Of a stretch of DNA of 64,000 bases, positions 1 through 7,530 are shown in pieces. The stretch is from Rhizobium mesosinicum (GTDB lineage: Bacteria > Pseudomonadota > Alphaproteobacteria > Rhizobiales > Rhizobiaceae), in NCBI RefSeq assembly GCF_019511345.1, contig NZ_JAEUAK010000011.1, positions 1-64,000 on the forward strand. The letters run 5' to 3'. The stretch's first letter is position 1, and every line of letters starts with the position of its first letter. The notes under the pieces are model-generated. The model saw only the letters and a list, made by a program, of their open reading frames with translations. It was not told the origin of the DNA and made no database searches. The translations under genes were made by a program, and so were the position numbers.

Positions 1-44
1 GCCCTATATCCGCCCCGGCAAAAGCACAATTGCCGGGAAGCCCA

Positions 45-842
45 ATGCCATCCACCTTCATCGCCAAGGGCGCCGAGGCCTATGAAGCCAGCATGGGCCG
101 CTGGAGCCGCAAGCTCGCCGACCCCTTCCTCGCCTTCGCCGGCGTGCCCGCGCACGGCCGCGTGCTGGACGCCGGCTGCGGCACCGGCAGCCTGACATTG
201 GCGCTGGCAACCCACCCCGAACTCACCGCCATCGAAGCCCTGGATTTCGAAGAAAACTTCGTGGCAGCACTCCGCGCCCGCACCGACGACCCGCGGATCT
301 CCGCCCGCCAGGGCGACGTCTGCGCCCTGCCCTATGACGACAAGAGCTTCGACGCCGCCTATTCCCTCCTCGTCCTGCACTTCGTCTCCGACGCCGACAA
401 GGCCATCACCGAAATGCGCCGCGTCCTCAAACCGGGCGCCACCGCTGCCGCCGCCGTCTGGTCCTACGACGGCATGCCGAGCTGGCGCCTCTTCTGGGAC
501 ACGATCCGCGCCATCGAACCCGAAGCCGAAGGCAGCGGCATCCCCTCCGGCCCGCGGCCGATGACAGCGGAGGGGGAGCTGCGGGCGCTCTTTGCCAGCG
601 CCGGCTTCGCCGATGTCACCGAAAAGAGACTGACGATCATGATGGACTACGCCGGGTTCGACGATTTCTACCTGCCGAAGGTCTATGGGCAGGGACGTTT
701 CTCGGCGTTTTTCGAGGCATTGCCGGAGGCGCGACGAGAGCGGCTAAGAGAGGCGTTGAGGGCGGCCTATCTGGATGGCAGGTCAGAGGATGGGCAGCGT
801 GGGTTCGAGAGCGTTGCCTTCGCAGTACGGTGTGTGGCTTGA
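45..842 (+). CDS. Class I SAM-dependent methyltransferase
   Basis: A cytoplasmic class I (Rossmann) methyltransferase of the UbiE/Methyltransf_11 kind, about 265 residues. Motif I is clear near residue 45 (LDAGCGTGSL), followed by an acidic beta-2 end, a SAM-pocket segment (ARQGDVCALP) and a post-motif region ending in MRRVLKPGA, the usual sequence before strand beta-5. I chose the ATG at 45 rather than the upstream in-frame TTG at 30 because GGAAG lies about 8 bases before it. The acceptor substrate cannot be told from sequence. It stands alone on the + strand, followed by a large inverted repeat that separates it from the convergent SDR gene. The family call is secure; the substrate is unknown. 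Confidence 0.85.
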   Translation: MPSTFIAKGAEAYEASMGRWSRKLADPFLAFAGVPAHGRVLDAGCGTGSLTLALATHPELTAIEALDFEENFVAALRARTDDPRISARQGDVCALPYDDKSFDAAYSLLVLHFVSDADKAITEMRRVLKPGATAAAAVWSYDGMPSWRLFWDTIRAIEPEAEGSGIPSGPRPMTAEGELRALFASAGFADVTEKRLTIMMDYAGFDDFYLPKVYGQGRFSAFFEALPEARRERLREALRAAYLDGRSEDGQRGFESVAFAVRCVA

Positions 843-880
843 CGTGAGCCTTGCTCTGTCAGTCTCATTTGGAGATTGTG

Positions 881-1070
881 CCGTGTGGCACCCCCTCTGG
901 CCTGCCGGCCATCTCCCCCACAGGTGGGGAGATTGGCTGGGGGAGTCGGTTTCCCCAAACAAACAGCGTTTCAAACTGCACCACATGCTCGATGCGCGAA
1001 GGTCAAGCCTCTTGTCGATCTCCCCCCTTGTGGGGGAGATGGCCGGCAGGCCAGAGGGGGTGCCACACGG
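881..1070. repeat. Long inverted-repeat intergenic element (39-bp perfect arms)
   Basis: Bases 881-919 and 1032-1070 are exact reverse complements of each other over 39 bp. Each arm also contains its own smaller hairpins (GGCCTGCCGGCC-like, and a CTCCCCC...GGGGGAG stem just inside). It fills the space between the convergent methyltransferase and SDR genes. The form matches the mosaic palindromic intergenic elements known from rhizobia (RIME-like); naming the exact family would need a database. In RNA it would fold into a strong stem on either strand and could end both transcripts. Confidence 0.85.
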
Positions 1071-1133
1071 CACGATAGAAATGGCAGACGTCCCGGTTCT
1101 CTACAGAACCCGGGACACGCTCTCCCCAAAACC

Positions 1134-1880
1134 TCACCAGGCCTGCTGCGTCGGCATCACAAATACCTCGGCAATATCCACATGCCTGGGTGACTTCACC
1201 GCAAACAGCACCGTCTCGGCAATATCCTCGGCCTTCAGGAATTCCATCTGCGTCTTCAGCTCTTCCATCTGCTGGCGCGCGGCCGGATCTGAGATCTGGT
1301 CATAGAGTTCGGTCTCGACGGCGCCCGGCTGCACGCAGGTCACGCGGATATTGTGCTTCTTGCCAAGCTCCATGCGCATGCCGTCCGACAGCGCCGTGAC
1401 GGCATGTTTCGTCGCGCAATAAACCGTCAGCCCCGCAAAGACCTTGCGGCCGGCAATCGAGGAGGTGTTGACGATATGGCCGGATTTCTGCCGGATCATG
1501 TGCGGCAGCACGGCGGCCGTCGTGTTCAGCACGCCCTTGATATTGACGTCCACCATCCGCTGCCATTCATCCACCTTCAGCGCTTCGATATCCGAAAGCG
1601 GCATCAGGCCGGCATTGTTGAACAGGATATCGACGCCCCCGAACGCCTGCACGAGCCTGGAAACACCCGCTTCGACCGAAGCGGCGTCCACGACATCCAT
1701 CTCCAATGCGATGCCCTGTCCGCCTGCCTTTTCGATCCGGGAGACGAGCTCTTCCAGCCGGTCGGCGCGGCGCGCGGCAAGGCCGACCCTTGCGCCATTG
1801 GCCGCAAGCTTCAGGGCCGTGGCTGCGCCGATACCGCTCGATGCGCCGGTGACGAGGGCGATTTTTCCTTCGATAGACAT
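1134..1880 (-). CDS. Classical SDR family oxidoreductase
   Basis: A 248-residue NAD(P)-dependent short-chain dehydrogenase. The cofactor motif TGASSGIG lies at residues 11-18, the NNAG motif near 90, the catalytic Ser in NTSSIAG, and the YCATK motif gives the catalytic Tyr and Lys. The length is normal for classical SDRs. The ATG at 1880 is preceded by GGGAAAG at a good distance; the reading frame stays open much further upstream but that part is not protein-like. An AraC-type regulator lies 164 bases upstream on the same strand, so it may control this gene. The substrate is not predictable; the residues after strand beta-2 (AARRADRL) suggest NADP(H) preference, which is inference. Confidence 0.9.
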   Translation of the reverse strand: MSIEGKIALVTGASSGIGAATALKLAANGARVGLAARRADRLEELVSRIEKAGGQGIALEMDVVDAASVEAGVSRLVQAFGGVDILFNNAGLMPLSDIEALKVDEWQRMVDVNIKGVLNTTAAVLPHMIRQKSGHIVNTSSIAGRKVFAGLTVYCATKHAVTALSDGMRMELGKKHNIRVTCVQPGAVETELYDQISDPAARQQMEELKTQMEFLKAEDIAETVLFAVKSPRHVDIAEVFVMPTQQAW

Positions 1881-2044
1881 GGTCTTTCCCTTTCGTTTCC
1901 GTCCTTGAGACGGTTGGTTTCGACGGGAACAGACTAGAAAAACGCACGCATACCTGCGCTCGGCCGCTTGCTGAAACTGTCGCTCATTTGCTGCGAAAAG
2001 ACAGCATTCCCGCAAGCACGCAGCCGGACTCGCGTGCTGAAACC

Positions 2045-2944
2045 CTACCCGCGATAATCGCGCGGGCTGACGCCGACCTGCCGGCGGAACACCTGCGCGA
2101 AATGGCTGGGGCTGGAATAGCCGAGATCGAGCGCAATCTGGATGATGCTGGCATCCGTCTCGCGCAGCAGCCGGCGTGCCTCGGCCATCTTCAGCTGGAT
2201 GAAATAATCCGATGGCGAAGAACCGGTCGATTGTTTGAAGACTCGGGAAAAATGAAAGGGGCTGAGCTCTGCCTCGGCGGCAAGGTTTTCGAGATTGAAA
2301 GCCCGGTCGAGCCCCGCCTCCATCATCCGCACCACCCTCTGCAGCTTGAAGGCCGGCAGCGCCCCGCGCCGGGCGGGTGCTGCGCCATCCCGCCTGCCGT
2401 AATGCCGCACGAGATGGACGGCGAGCGCCTGCGCAATGCCCTGCACCGCCATTTCGCTGGGCTCGGCAGCCTCCGTCAACTCTTTCAGGATCATCCCCAT
2501 CAACCCCGAAATCGCCTCGTCCCGCGCCCCCGAAACATCCGCCAGCCGAAACCGCTCCGCGCCCTCGGCGCCCAAAACCTCCGCTACCGCCCGCTGGTAG
2601 ATCGGCAGCCCGAGATAGAGATGCATGACGCAAAGCGCCTCGCCGCCGCTCGTCTCCCACCTGAGCTCATAAGGCGTCTCGCTCTGCGTCAGATAAAAAT
2701 CCCCCGCCGAGACCTCAACCGACATCCACTCCCCGCCGATATCCCGCTCCTCGATGCGCGCCGAGCCAGAGACGATCCAGACCACGAGAGGCTCGGCGAC
2801 GGCAGGCACGAGGAGATTGGTTTCCAGCGGCTGGTGGGAGAGAAGGTGGACGGAAATGGTGTTCCACGCCGGGCCTTGGCTGCGGGCGAGAAGGCGGGCG
2901 TGGATACGCTGGCTTAGGGCTTCGGGGGTAGATTTTTCGGGCAT
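2045..2944 (-). CDS. AraC family regulator with N-terminal cupin-like domain
   Basis: A 299-residue transcription regulator. The first ~170 residues form a cupin-like effector domain (EPLVVWIVSGSARIE and the following acidic strand are typical). The last ~100 residues hold the paired helix-turn-helix of AraC proteins: LSPFHFSRVFKQSTG for the first recognition helix and GYSSPSHFAQVFRRQ for the second, ending in GVSPRDYR. It is transcribed towards the SDR gene, 164 bases away, and probably regulates it. No clear operator was found in the gap. Family certain, target inferred. Confidence 0.88.
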   Translation of the reverse strand: MPEKSTPEALSQRIHARLLARSQGPAWNTISVHLLSHQPLETNLLVPAVAEPLVVWIVSGSARIEERDIGGEWMSVEVSAGDFYLTQSETPYELRWETSGGEALCVMHLYLGLPIYQRAVAEVLGAEGAERFRLADVSGARDEAISGLMGMILKELTEAAEPSEMAVQGIAQALAVHLVRHYGRRDGAAPARRGALPAFKLQRVVRMMEAGLDRAFNLENLAAEAELSPFHFSRVFKQSTGSSPSDYFIQLKMAEARRLLRETDASIIQIALDLGYSSPSHFAQVFRRQVGVSPRDYRG

Positions 2945-2985
2945 AAGGGCCGGATTTTTAACTACCTAACTATCCGGGCATTTCC

Positions 2986-5085
2986 TCAAGCTTTGGTGCT
3001 GGCTCCGACAATCTCTGAAATCACACTCTTCATGCCTAAAGGCTTAAAGCCCGCGTCTACCATCTTACTCACGATAAGATTGCGTAAGGCGTCGTAAGCT
3101 ATTGCGAGTCTTTGGTCATTTACAAACATCTTTAGGATTTCTCTCCCCGGTAAAAGCGATTTCCAACGACCGTTTGCAAATGCTTCCTCAATCTCGCTCT
3201 TCCACTCTTCCTGCTTCTTCGACAGTAGCTCTTTAGTTAGCTGATTCTCCGACCTTTCTTTCAACCGTTCAAGCGAACGTTGCGCGGCCTCGGCGATTGG
3301 AGCAACGACCTCTTCTGCGGCAGGGTCGAAACGGAGATCTATACATTGAACCATCTGCGAGTTTACATAATCACGCATTCGTTGCCTTAAAAGTCTAGGA
3401 ACGACTTTGCGCGCCGCCGCTCTCAAGCCATCCAAAGCCGTTTCCGTGTCGATCGAACGCGTATGATCGACGGAATTTACGGCAGCCGCCACAAAACTTG
3501 GCTCCAGTAAATAGTTCTCGATATGATACACATCCCACTGGTATCGGCGCAAACCCTTCGGCGTAGCGATATTATCAGAGTCTCTATCAGTAATTGCGAA
3601 AAACCGTATCGGAAGATCGCCTTTGCTGTAGGCCCGATTCAAGACATCGTGTAGAGCTTCTACGCGCGCTTTATTACTACCAGAAAGAAGATTAATTCCG
3701 GCAACTTCTTTGGCAAAAAGTCGGGCAACAATGCTTTGATCAAAGTCGGTATCTCCACCTCCCTCAAAAAGAATCGCAGTTCCATCAGGTCGATAAGCTG
3801 CCAAATCACCGACAAGATCCGCCATTGCCAAATCCAAGTCTTCCGATGCCTTTAGCTCCCGAAGCTGTCCCTCACCATTATCTTGTCCACAAGGATACAT
3901 GTGGAAAACATTGAATCCTGGCTTCCCAACAGCTTCGCGTAAAAGTGCATCCGAATGTGTCACCAGCCACAACTGGTTATTCAATGACTCGCCAAGATGT
4001 TTACGATAAAACTCCGGAAGATTCCTAATCAGGCGGGGATTGAGATGAAGTTCCGGCTCATCAAGTAAAATAATCGAATTCTTTGGAGCAGAACTCCTAA
4101 TTCTTAGATAACCGTACAGGATCTCTTTTTCCCCCGCTGAAAGTTCATCCAGGTCATGCAGGTTGCCGTTGCCCGTCCTGACCGGAAACTCCAGTCGGCC
4201 ATCGATAGTTGGCTTCGGTCCAAGAAACTCCTTTCCGGGAAAAAACGTCACAAATAGTTCTTTCAAAGTCTCGGTCAGCCCAGCGGCTGTTGCGTTTTCC
4301 GTACCCGCCTTTTCGGCCAAAAGCTCCCGGACGAACCCCGCGGCCATCTCGCTCTTAACGTTCGCGTACTTGTTAGAATAGTTGTACAGTGCGTGCTGAC
4401 TATAGTTTTGGCTGTTTTGCTCAAGATTCAGGTTAATGCCTTGAACAGCTTCACGACCATAGTGACGTTGCGCGCCGTGATAGTCGATAACACCTAAGTC
4501 TTTTGGCCTGAAGTTACTGAAGACTGCAGAGAGAAGTCGAGACCCGCTCAGTTGGAGCTTGCCGCCAGGCTGCATTTCTACATGACCCACAACGGTCTCC
4601 TGACGCAACTCTTGCAGAAGCTCCGGCAACTGCGCGGCCACCTGCTCCGCAACCTCAGGCTGGCGCTCTCTAAATTGAGCGGAAAACATTGCCATCCGGA
4701 AACCGCCCCATTGGAAAGCCTCTGGAAGCAGCATCCGCCAAATACTTTCTTCAAGTAGACTCGGAGCGTTGGCGTTAATAAATGCCTTTTCATCATCCCT
4801 CAACTTGAAAAAGCAATCAATTAGAACTGGCCTACTTGGATCGTTAAAGAAACTCTTAAGATCTTCGGCCCTACTATTTGGATTTACCTGGAACTCTCCG
4901 AACCAGTTTTGCCACTCGTTTTGGTGATACCCACCATATACAGATTTCAAAAGTCGGATGGCATCAAATACACAGGATTTCCCCGATCCGTTTTGCCCCG
5001 CTATAATAACGGTATCACCAGCGTTACGAATTTCTGCTTTTTCAATCCCACGGAAATTTGAGATCAAAAGTGTATCGATGCGCAT
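2986..5085 (-). CDS. Fused AAA ATPase-TOPRIM protein, PARIS-like/OLD-like defence candidate
   Basis: A 699-residue protein with two halves. Residues 1-400 are an SMC/ABC-type AAA_15 ATPase: Walker A GQNGSGKS (30-37), signature LSAGEKE (315-321), Walker B IILLDEPELH (338-347) and switch THSD (376-379). Residues 430-530 look like a TOPRIM nuclease fold of the DUF4435 type: EGGGDTDF (441-448), ITDRDSD (498-504) and the family-like HIENYLLEP (521-529). In PARIS anti-phage systems AriA (AAA_15) and AriB (DUF4435) are normally two genes and are sometimes fused, so this may be a one-gene PARIS. An OLD-family nuclease is the alternative. The gene is visibly more AT-rich than its neighbours and has no partner helicase nearby. 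GAGGT precedes the ATG. Family halves are well supported; the defence role is inference. Confidence 0.8.
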   Translation of the reverse strand: MRIDTLLISNFRGIEKAEIRNAGDTVIIAGQNGSGKSCVFDAIRLLKSVYGGYHQNEWQNWFGEFQVNPNSRAEDLKSFFNDPSRPVLIDCFFKLRDDEKAFINANAPSLLEESIWRMLLPEAFQWGGFRMAMFSAQFRERQPEVAEQVAAQLPELLQELRQETVVGHVEMQPGGKLQLSGSRLLSAVFSNFRPKDLGVIDYHGAQRHYGREAVQGINLNLEQNSQNYSQHALYNYSNKYANVKSEMAAGFVRELLAEKAGTENATAAGLTETLKELFVTFFPGKEFLGPKPTIDGRLEFPVRTGNGNLHDLDELSAGEKEILYGYLRIRSSAPKNSIILLDEPELHLNPRLIRNLPEFYRKHLGESLNNQLWLVTHSDALLREAVGKPGFNVFHMYPCGQDNGEGQLRELKASEDLDLAMADLVGDLAAYRPDGTAILFEGGGDTDFDQSIVARLFAKEVAGINLLSGSNKARVEALHDVLNRAYSKGDLPIRFFAITDRDSDNIATPKGLRRYQWDVYHIENYLLEPSFVAAAVNSVDHTRSIDTETALDGLRAAARKVVPRLLRQRMRDYVNSQMVQCIDLRFDPAAEEVVAPIAEAAQRSLERLKERSENQLTKELLSKKQEEWKSEIEEAFANGRWKSLLPGREILKMFVNDQRLAIAYDALRNLIVSKMVDAGFKPLGMKSVISEIVGASTKA

Positions 5086-5342
5086 AGCATACCTCGAATC
5101 ATAGCTGACCCAATTATACTACGCCGGCACGAATGGCGCTAAATAATGCTACTGCGGATTTATATCTCGACTTTGTATCCGGTTTACTCGGCTTATTTAC
5201 TCCGATGAGACCATTGAAATTGAAGAACTGCGAACTGATGACGTTAAACAGAGACACATGTGGCACTGCTATCACCTGGGCAAAATAGATGGTAACTCAC
5301 CTCCGAACGTCTTTAAAAGAGCAGAGTCATCCCACACCTTCC
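5086..5342. other. AT-rich intergenic gap upstream of the AAA-TOPRIM gene
   Basis: This stretch carries no convincing gene. Its first part shares the AT-rich composition of the AAA-TOPRIM gene and probably holds that gene's promoter and one edge of the transferred segment. No repeat, tRNA or integrase marks the border. Confidence 0.5.
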
Positions 5343-6380
5343 TCACTCCCCCACAGCACCCCCCGCCTTCTTCCAGGCATCAATCCCACCCTCAATATGG
5401 CACGCACTCCCCACTCCTGCATCCTGCGCCGCCTGCACCGCCATCGCCGACCTCTCCCCAAACGCGCAGTAAAACACCACCCTCTTGCCCGTCGCTGCCG
5501 CCAGCTCATGCAGCATCCCGCCCTCTGACAAATTCTCCTGCAGATCCGCATAGGGCGCATGCAGCGAGCCGGGGATCACGCCGTGCCGCTCCCGTTCGCT
5601 CCTCTCGCGCAGGTCGACGATGACGATATCGCTGCGCCCGCGCAGATCAAGCGCATCCTTCGCGCTCACCGCCCAGCCCTTCCGCGCAATCTCGTCCTGA
5701 TGCAGCCCGACATGGATGTTGGCGGGGACGGCGACGTCCATCATCTTGGGGTTGGGCAGGTGCAGATTGTTCATCAGCTCGACATATTCGTCGATCGATT
5801 TCACCTGCAGGCGCGGGTTGAAGCGTTTTTCCTCGCCGATGGTGGAGACCGTGTCGCCCTTGTAGTCGTGGGCGGGGAAGAGCAGCGTTTCCTCCGGCAG
5901 GCGTAAGAGCTTGTTGAAGATCGAGTCATATTGGGCGCGGGGATCGCCGTTCTGGAAATCGGTGCGGCCGGTGCCGCGGATGAGCAGCGTGTCGCCGGTG
6001 AAGATGCGGTCGCCCATCAGGTAGGAATAGGAATCGTCCGTATGGCCGGGCGTATAGAGCACGTCGAGGCTGAGGCCCTCGATGGTGACGCGGTCGCCTT
6101 CGGCAACGCGCATGGCGACGACATCCGCCTTGGTCTGCTCGCCCATCACGGTGATGCAATGCGTCTGGTCGCGCAACGCGCCGAGGCCGGTAATGTGGTC
6201 GGCATGGAGATGCGTATCGACGGCTTTCACCAGCTTCAGGTCCAGCTCGCGCACGAGCTGCATGTAGCGATCCACCTTTTCCAGCACGGGATCGATGATC
6301 AGCGCCTCGCCGCCGCGCCTGGAGGCGATGAGATAGGTATAGGTGCCGGAGACACTGTCGAAAAGCTGGCGGAAAATCAT
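5343..6380 (-). CDS. Persulfide dioxygenase-rhodanese fusion (MBL-fold)
   Basis: A 345-residue cytoplasmic enzyme of sulfide/persulfide metabolism. Residues 1-230 form a metallo-beta-lactamase fold of the ETHE1 type with the metal motif HLHADH and a later LLFPAHDY. Residues 250-345 form a rhodanese domain with an intact active-site loop YCAFGERS. ETHE1 proteins oxidise glutathione persulfide to sulfite, and the rhodanese part moves sulfane sulfur, so the fusion can feed the reaction in one chain. The ATG at 6380 has GAGGGGACAG before it; the longer open frame upstream lacks such a site. Related rhizobial genes sit in BigR-controlled sulfide operons, but no BigR-like regulator is seen here. 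Confidence 0.88.
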   Translation of the reverse strand: MIFRQLFDSVSGTYTYLIASRRGGEALIIDPVLEKVDRYMQLVRELDLKLVKAVDTHLHADHITGLGALRDQTHCITVMGEQTKADVVAMRVAEGDRVTIEGLSLDVLYTPGHTDDSYSYLMGDRIFTGDTLLIRGTGRTDFQNGDPRAQYDSIFNKLLRLPEETLLFPAHDYKGDTVSTIGEEKRFNPRLQVKSIDEYVELMNNLHLPNPKMMDVAVPANIHVGLHQDEIARKGWAVSAKDALDLRGRSDIVIVDLRERSERERHGVIPGSLHAPYADLQENLSEGGMLHELAAATGKRVVFYCAFGERSAMAVQAAQDAGVGSACHIEGGIDAWKKAGGAVGE

Positions 6381-6600
6381 CTGTCCCCTCCATTGCTGGC
6401 TGGTGCATTCTGGCTCTGAAATGCGAACCCCGCCTGCGGCTGCGATCTCAATCGGACGCATGCGCCTATGATATCTTTACGCCTGACAAAGCGGAAGCAG
6501 CCGAACGGGTGAGCGCCATGTTCGGCCCTCGCCCAATATAGCTAGCTGACGTAAGGCAAGGCACACTTTCCCTAGGGTAAGGTCTGCGCCGGCAAGCACT

Positions 6601-6650
6601 AACTGTATAAAAATAAAGCAAATGACCGGCAGCAAGAGCCGCCGGCCATT
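6601..6650 (-). terminator. Rho-independent terminator, minus strand
   Basis: On the minus strand a CCGGCGGC-loop-GCTGCCGG stem (bases 6625-6646) is followed by a T-rich run reaching TTTATTTTT. It lies between the small ORF at 6718-6855 and the persulfide dioxygenase gene and would separate the two transcripts. Confidence 0.55.
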
Positions 6651-6717
6651 AAAAAAGCAATAGCTGAAATAATTCGCCGCGATTCAAAAAGTGAGCTTAC
6701 GGCTTCGTCATTCCGGC

Positions 6718-6855
6718 CTACAATGCTCCACGCTGGATGCTGCAAACCAGTGGAGAAGGGTTGCCCACCACTCCTGTATCGCGGGCGGCCCTTCTCCTTC
6801 CATAGCGCAAGCGCCGGCCGGATTCTATTACATGCGTAACATTGTGCGTCTGCAT
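6718..6855 (-). CDS. Possible 45-residue basic small protein
   Basis: A short open frame starting at an ATG with AAGGAG seven bases upstream and followed by a rho-independent terminator 70-120 bases downstream on the same strand. The product is rich in Arg (RRLRYGRRRAAR) and has no recognisable domain. The good ribosome site and terminator argue for a transcript here, either a small mRNA or a small RNA. Without homologues it stays a candidate. Confidence 0.35.
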   Translation of the reverse strand: MQTHNVTHVIESGRRLRYGRRRAARDTGVVGNPSPLVCSIQRGAL

Positions 6856-6964
6856 GAAGAATTCTCCTTGGTGGGCCCGGGCTGCACGATGACGTGATCT
6901 TCCAAAAGTTGAAGAACACAATCTGCGCCCTAGAACGTTCGGGGGGACGTTTGAGGGAATGTCG

Positions 6965-7165
6965 ATGATCAGAGAGAAAATGTCGGCGAGTCAGACGCCG
7001 ATGCAGGAAGAGGATGTCGCAATCTGCCAGCGCGTCTATGACCATATCTGCGCGGCAAGGCAGATTGCCAGCGACGGCGAACGCGAGGAACTGGCCATCC
7101 AGATCCTGCATTTCTATCAACACGGCGTGAAGGACCAGGGAAGCCTGGAGCGGTTGTTGCTGTAG
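6965..7165 (+). CDS. Small conserved-type hypothetical protein
   Basis: About 66 residues, acidic and helical, without signal peptide or membrane segment. I recognise no domain. The ATG at 6965 has GAGGGA seven bases upstream; the ATG six bases earlier is too close to that site. It sits divergent from the small minus-strand ORF, and a repeat element follows it. Composition is like a real high-GC gene. Function unknown. Confidence 0.6.
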   Translation: MIREKMSASQTPMQEEDVAICQRVYDHICAARQIASDGEREELAIQILHFYQHGVKDQGSLERLLL

Positions 7166-7244
7166 GGTGCCTGCTGGAGAGTCCGACGGCGTGAGGGCCA
7201 CCATATGCGACACCCATTTGGGCAGTAGGGCTACCCCCAATCTC

Positions 7245-7418
7245 CCTCATTCCTGTGCTTGTCACAGGAATCCAGCCGGTTGCGTCTTCAAACCGAGAGG
7301 ACTCTTGAAAGAGAGTGCTTACAGAAAACCACCCGCCGATTGGAACGCGCCTACTTCAGATTCTTCCGCCGCGTGGACACGCGGCTGCTGGATTCCTGTG
7401 ACAAGCACAGGAATGAGG
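7245..7418. repeat. 174-bp gene-less element with 32-bp terminal inverted repeats
   Basis: Bases 7245-7276 and 7387-7418 are a perfect 32-bp inverted repeat. Each end contains its own hairpin (ATTCCTGTG...CACAGGAAT). A subterminal hairpin CCGCGTGGACACGCGG lies next to the right end. The ends and subterminal parts match the larger element at 16952-17413 that encodes a GIY-YIG nuclease, so this copy looks like an internally deleted, non-autonomous relative (MITE-like). It fills most of the 365-base gap before the GH15 gene. Confidence 0.85.
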
Positions 7419-7530
7419 GAAATTGAGGTGGCCGCGCCCCTCTATCAAAACGTCCAACCCACCGCCCCGACAGTTGACCTACCCATACGAGCCCTACCTA
7501 AAACCCGGCTGACATGATCAGGAGGCACAG

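Noticed and set aside
2986..5085. Gabija system
   Set aside because: The GajA-like half could fit, but no UvrD-type helicase gene lies next to it.
6599..7240. 213-codon minus-strand frame over the gap and the small plus-strand gene
   Set aside because: Composition is not protein-like and it crosses a terminator and the opposite gene. Only the short frame at 6718-6855 (in another frame) has a ribosome site.
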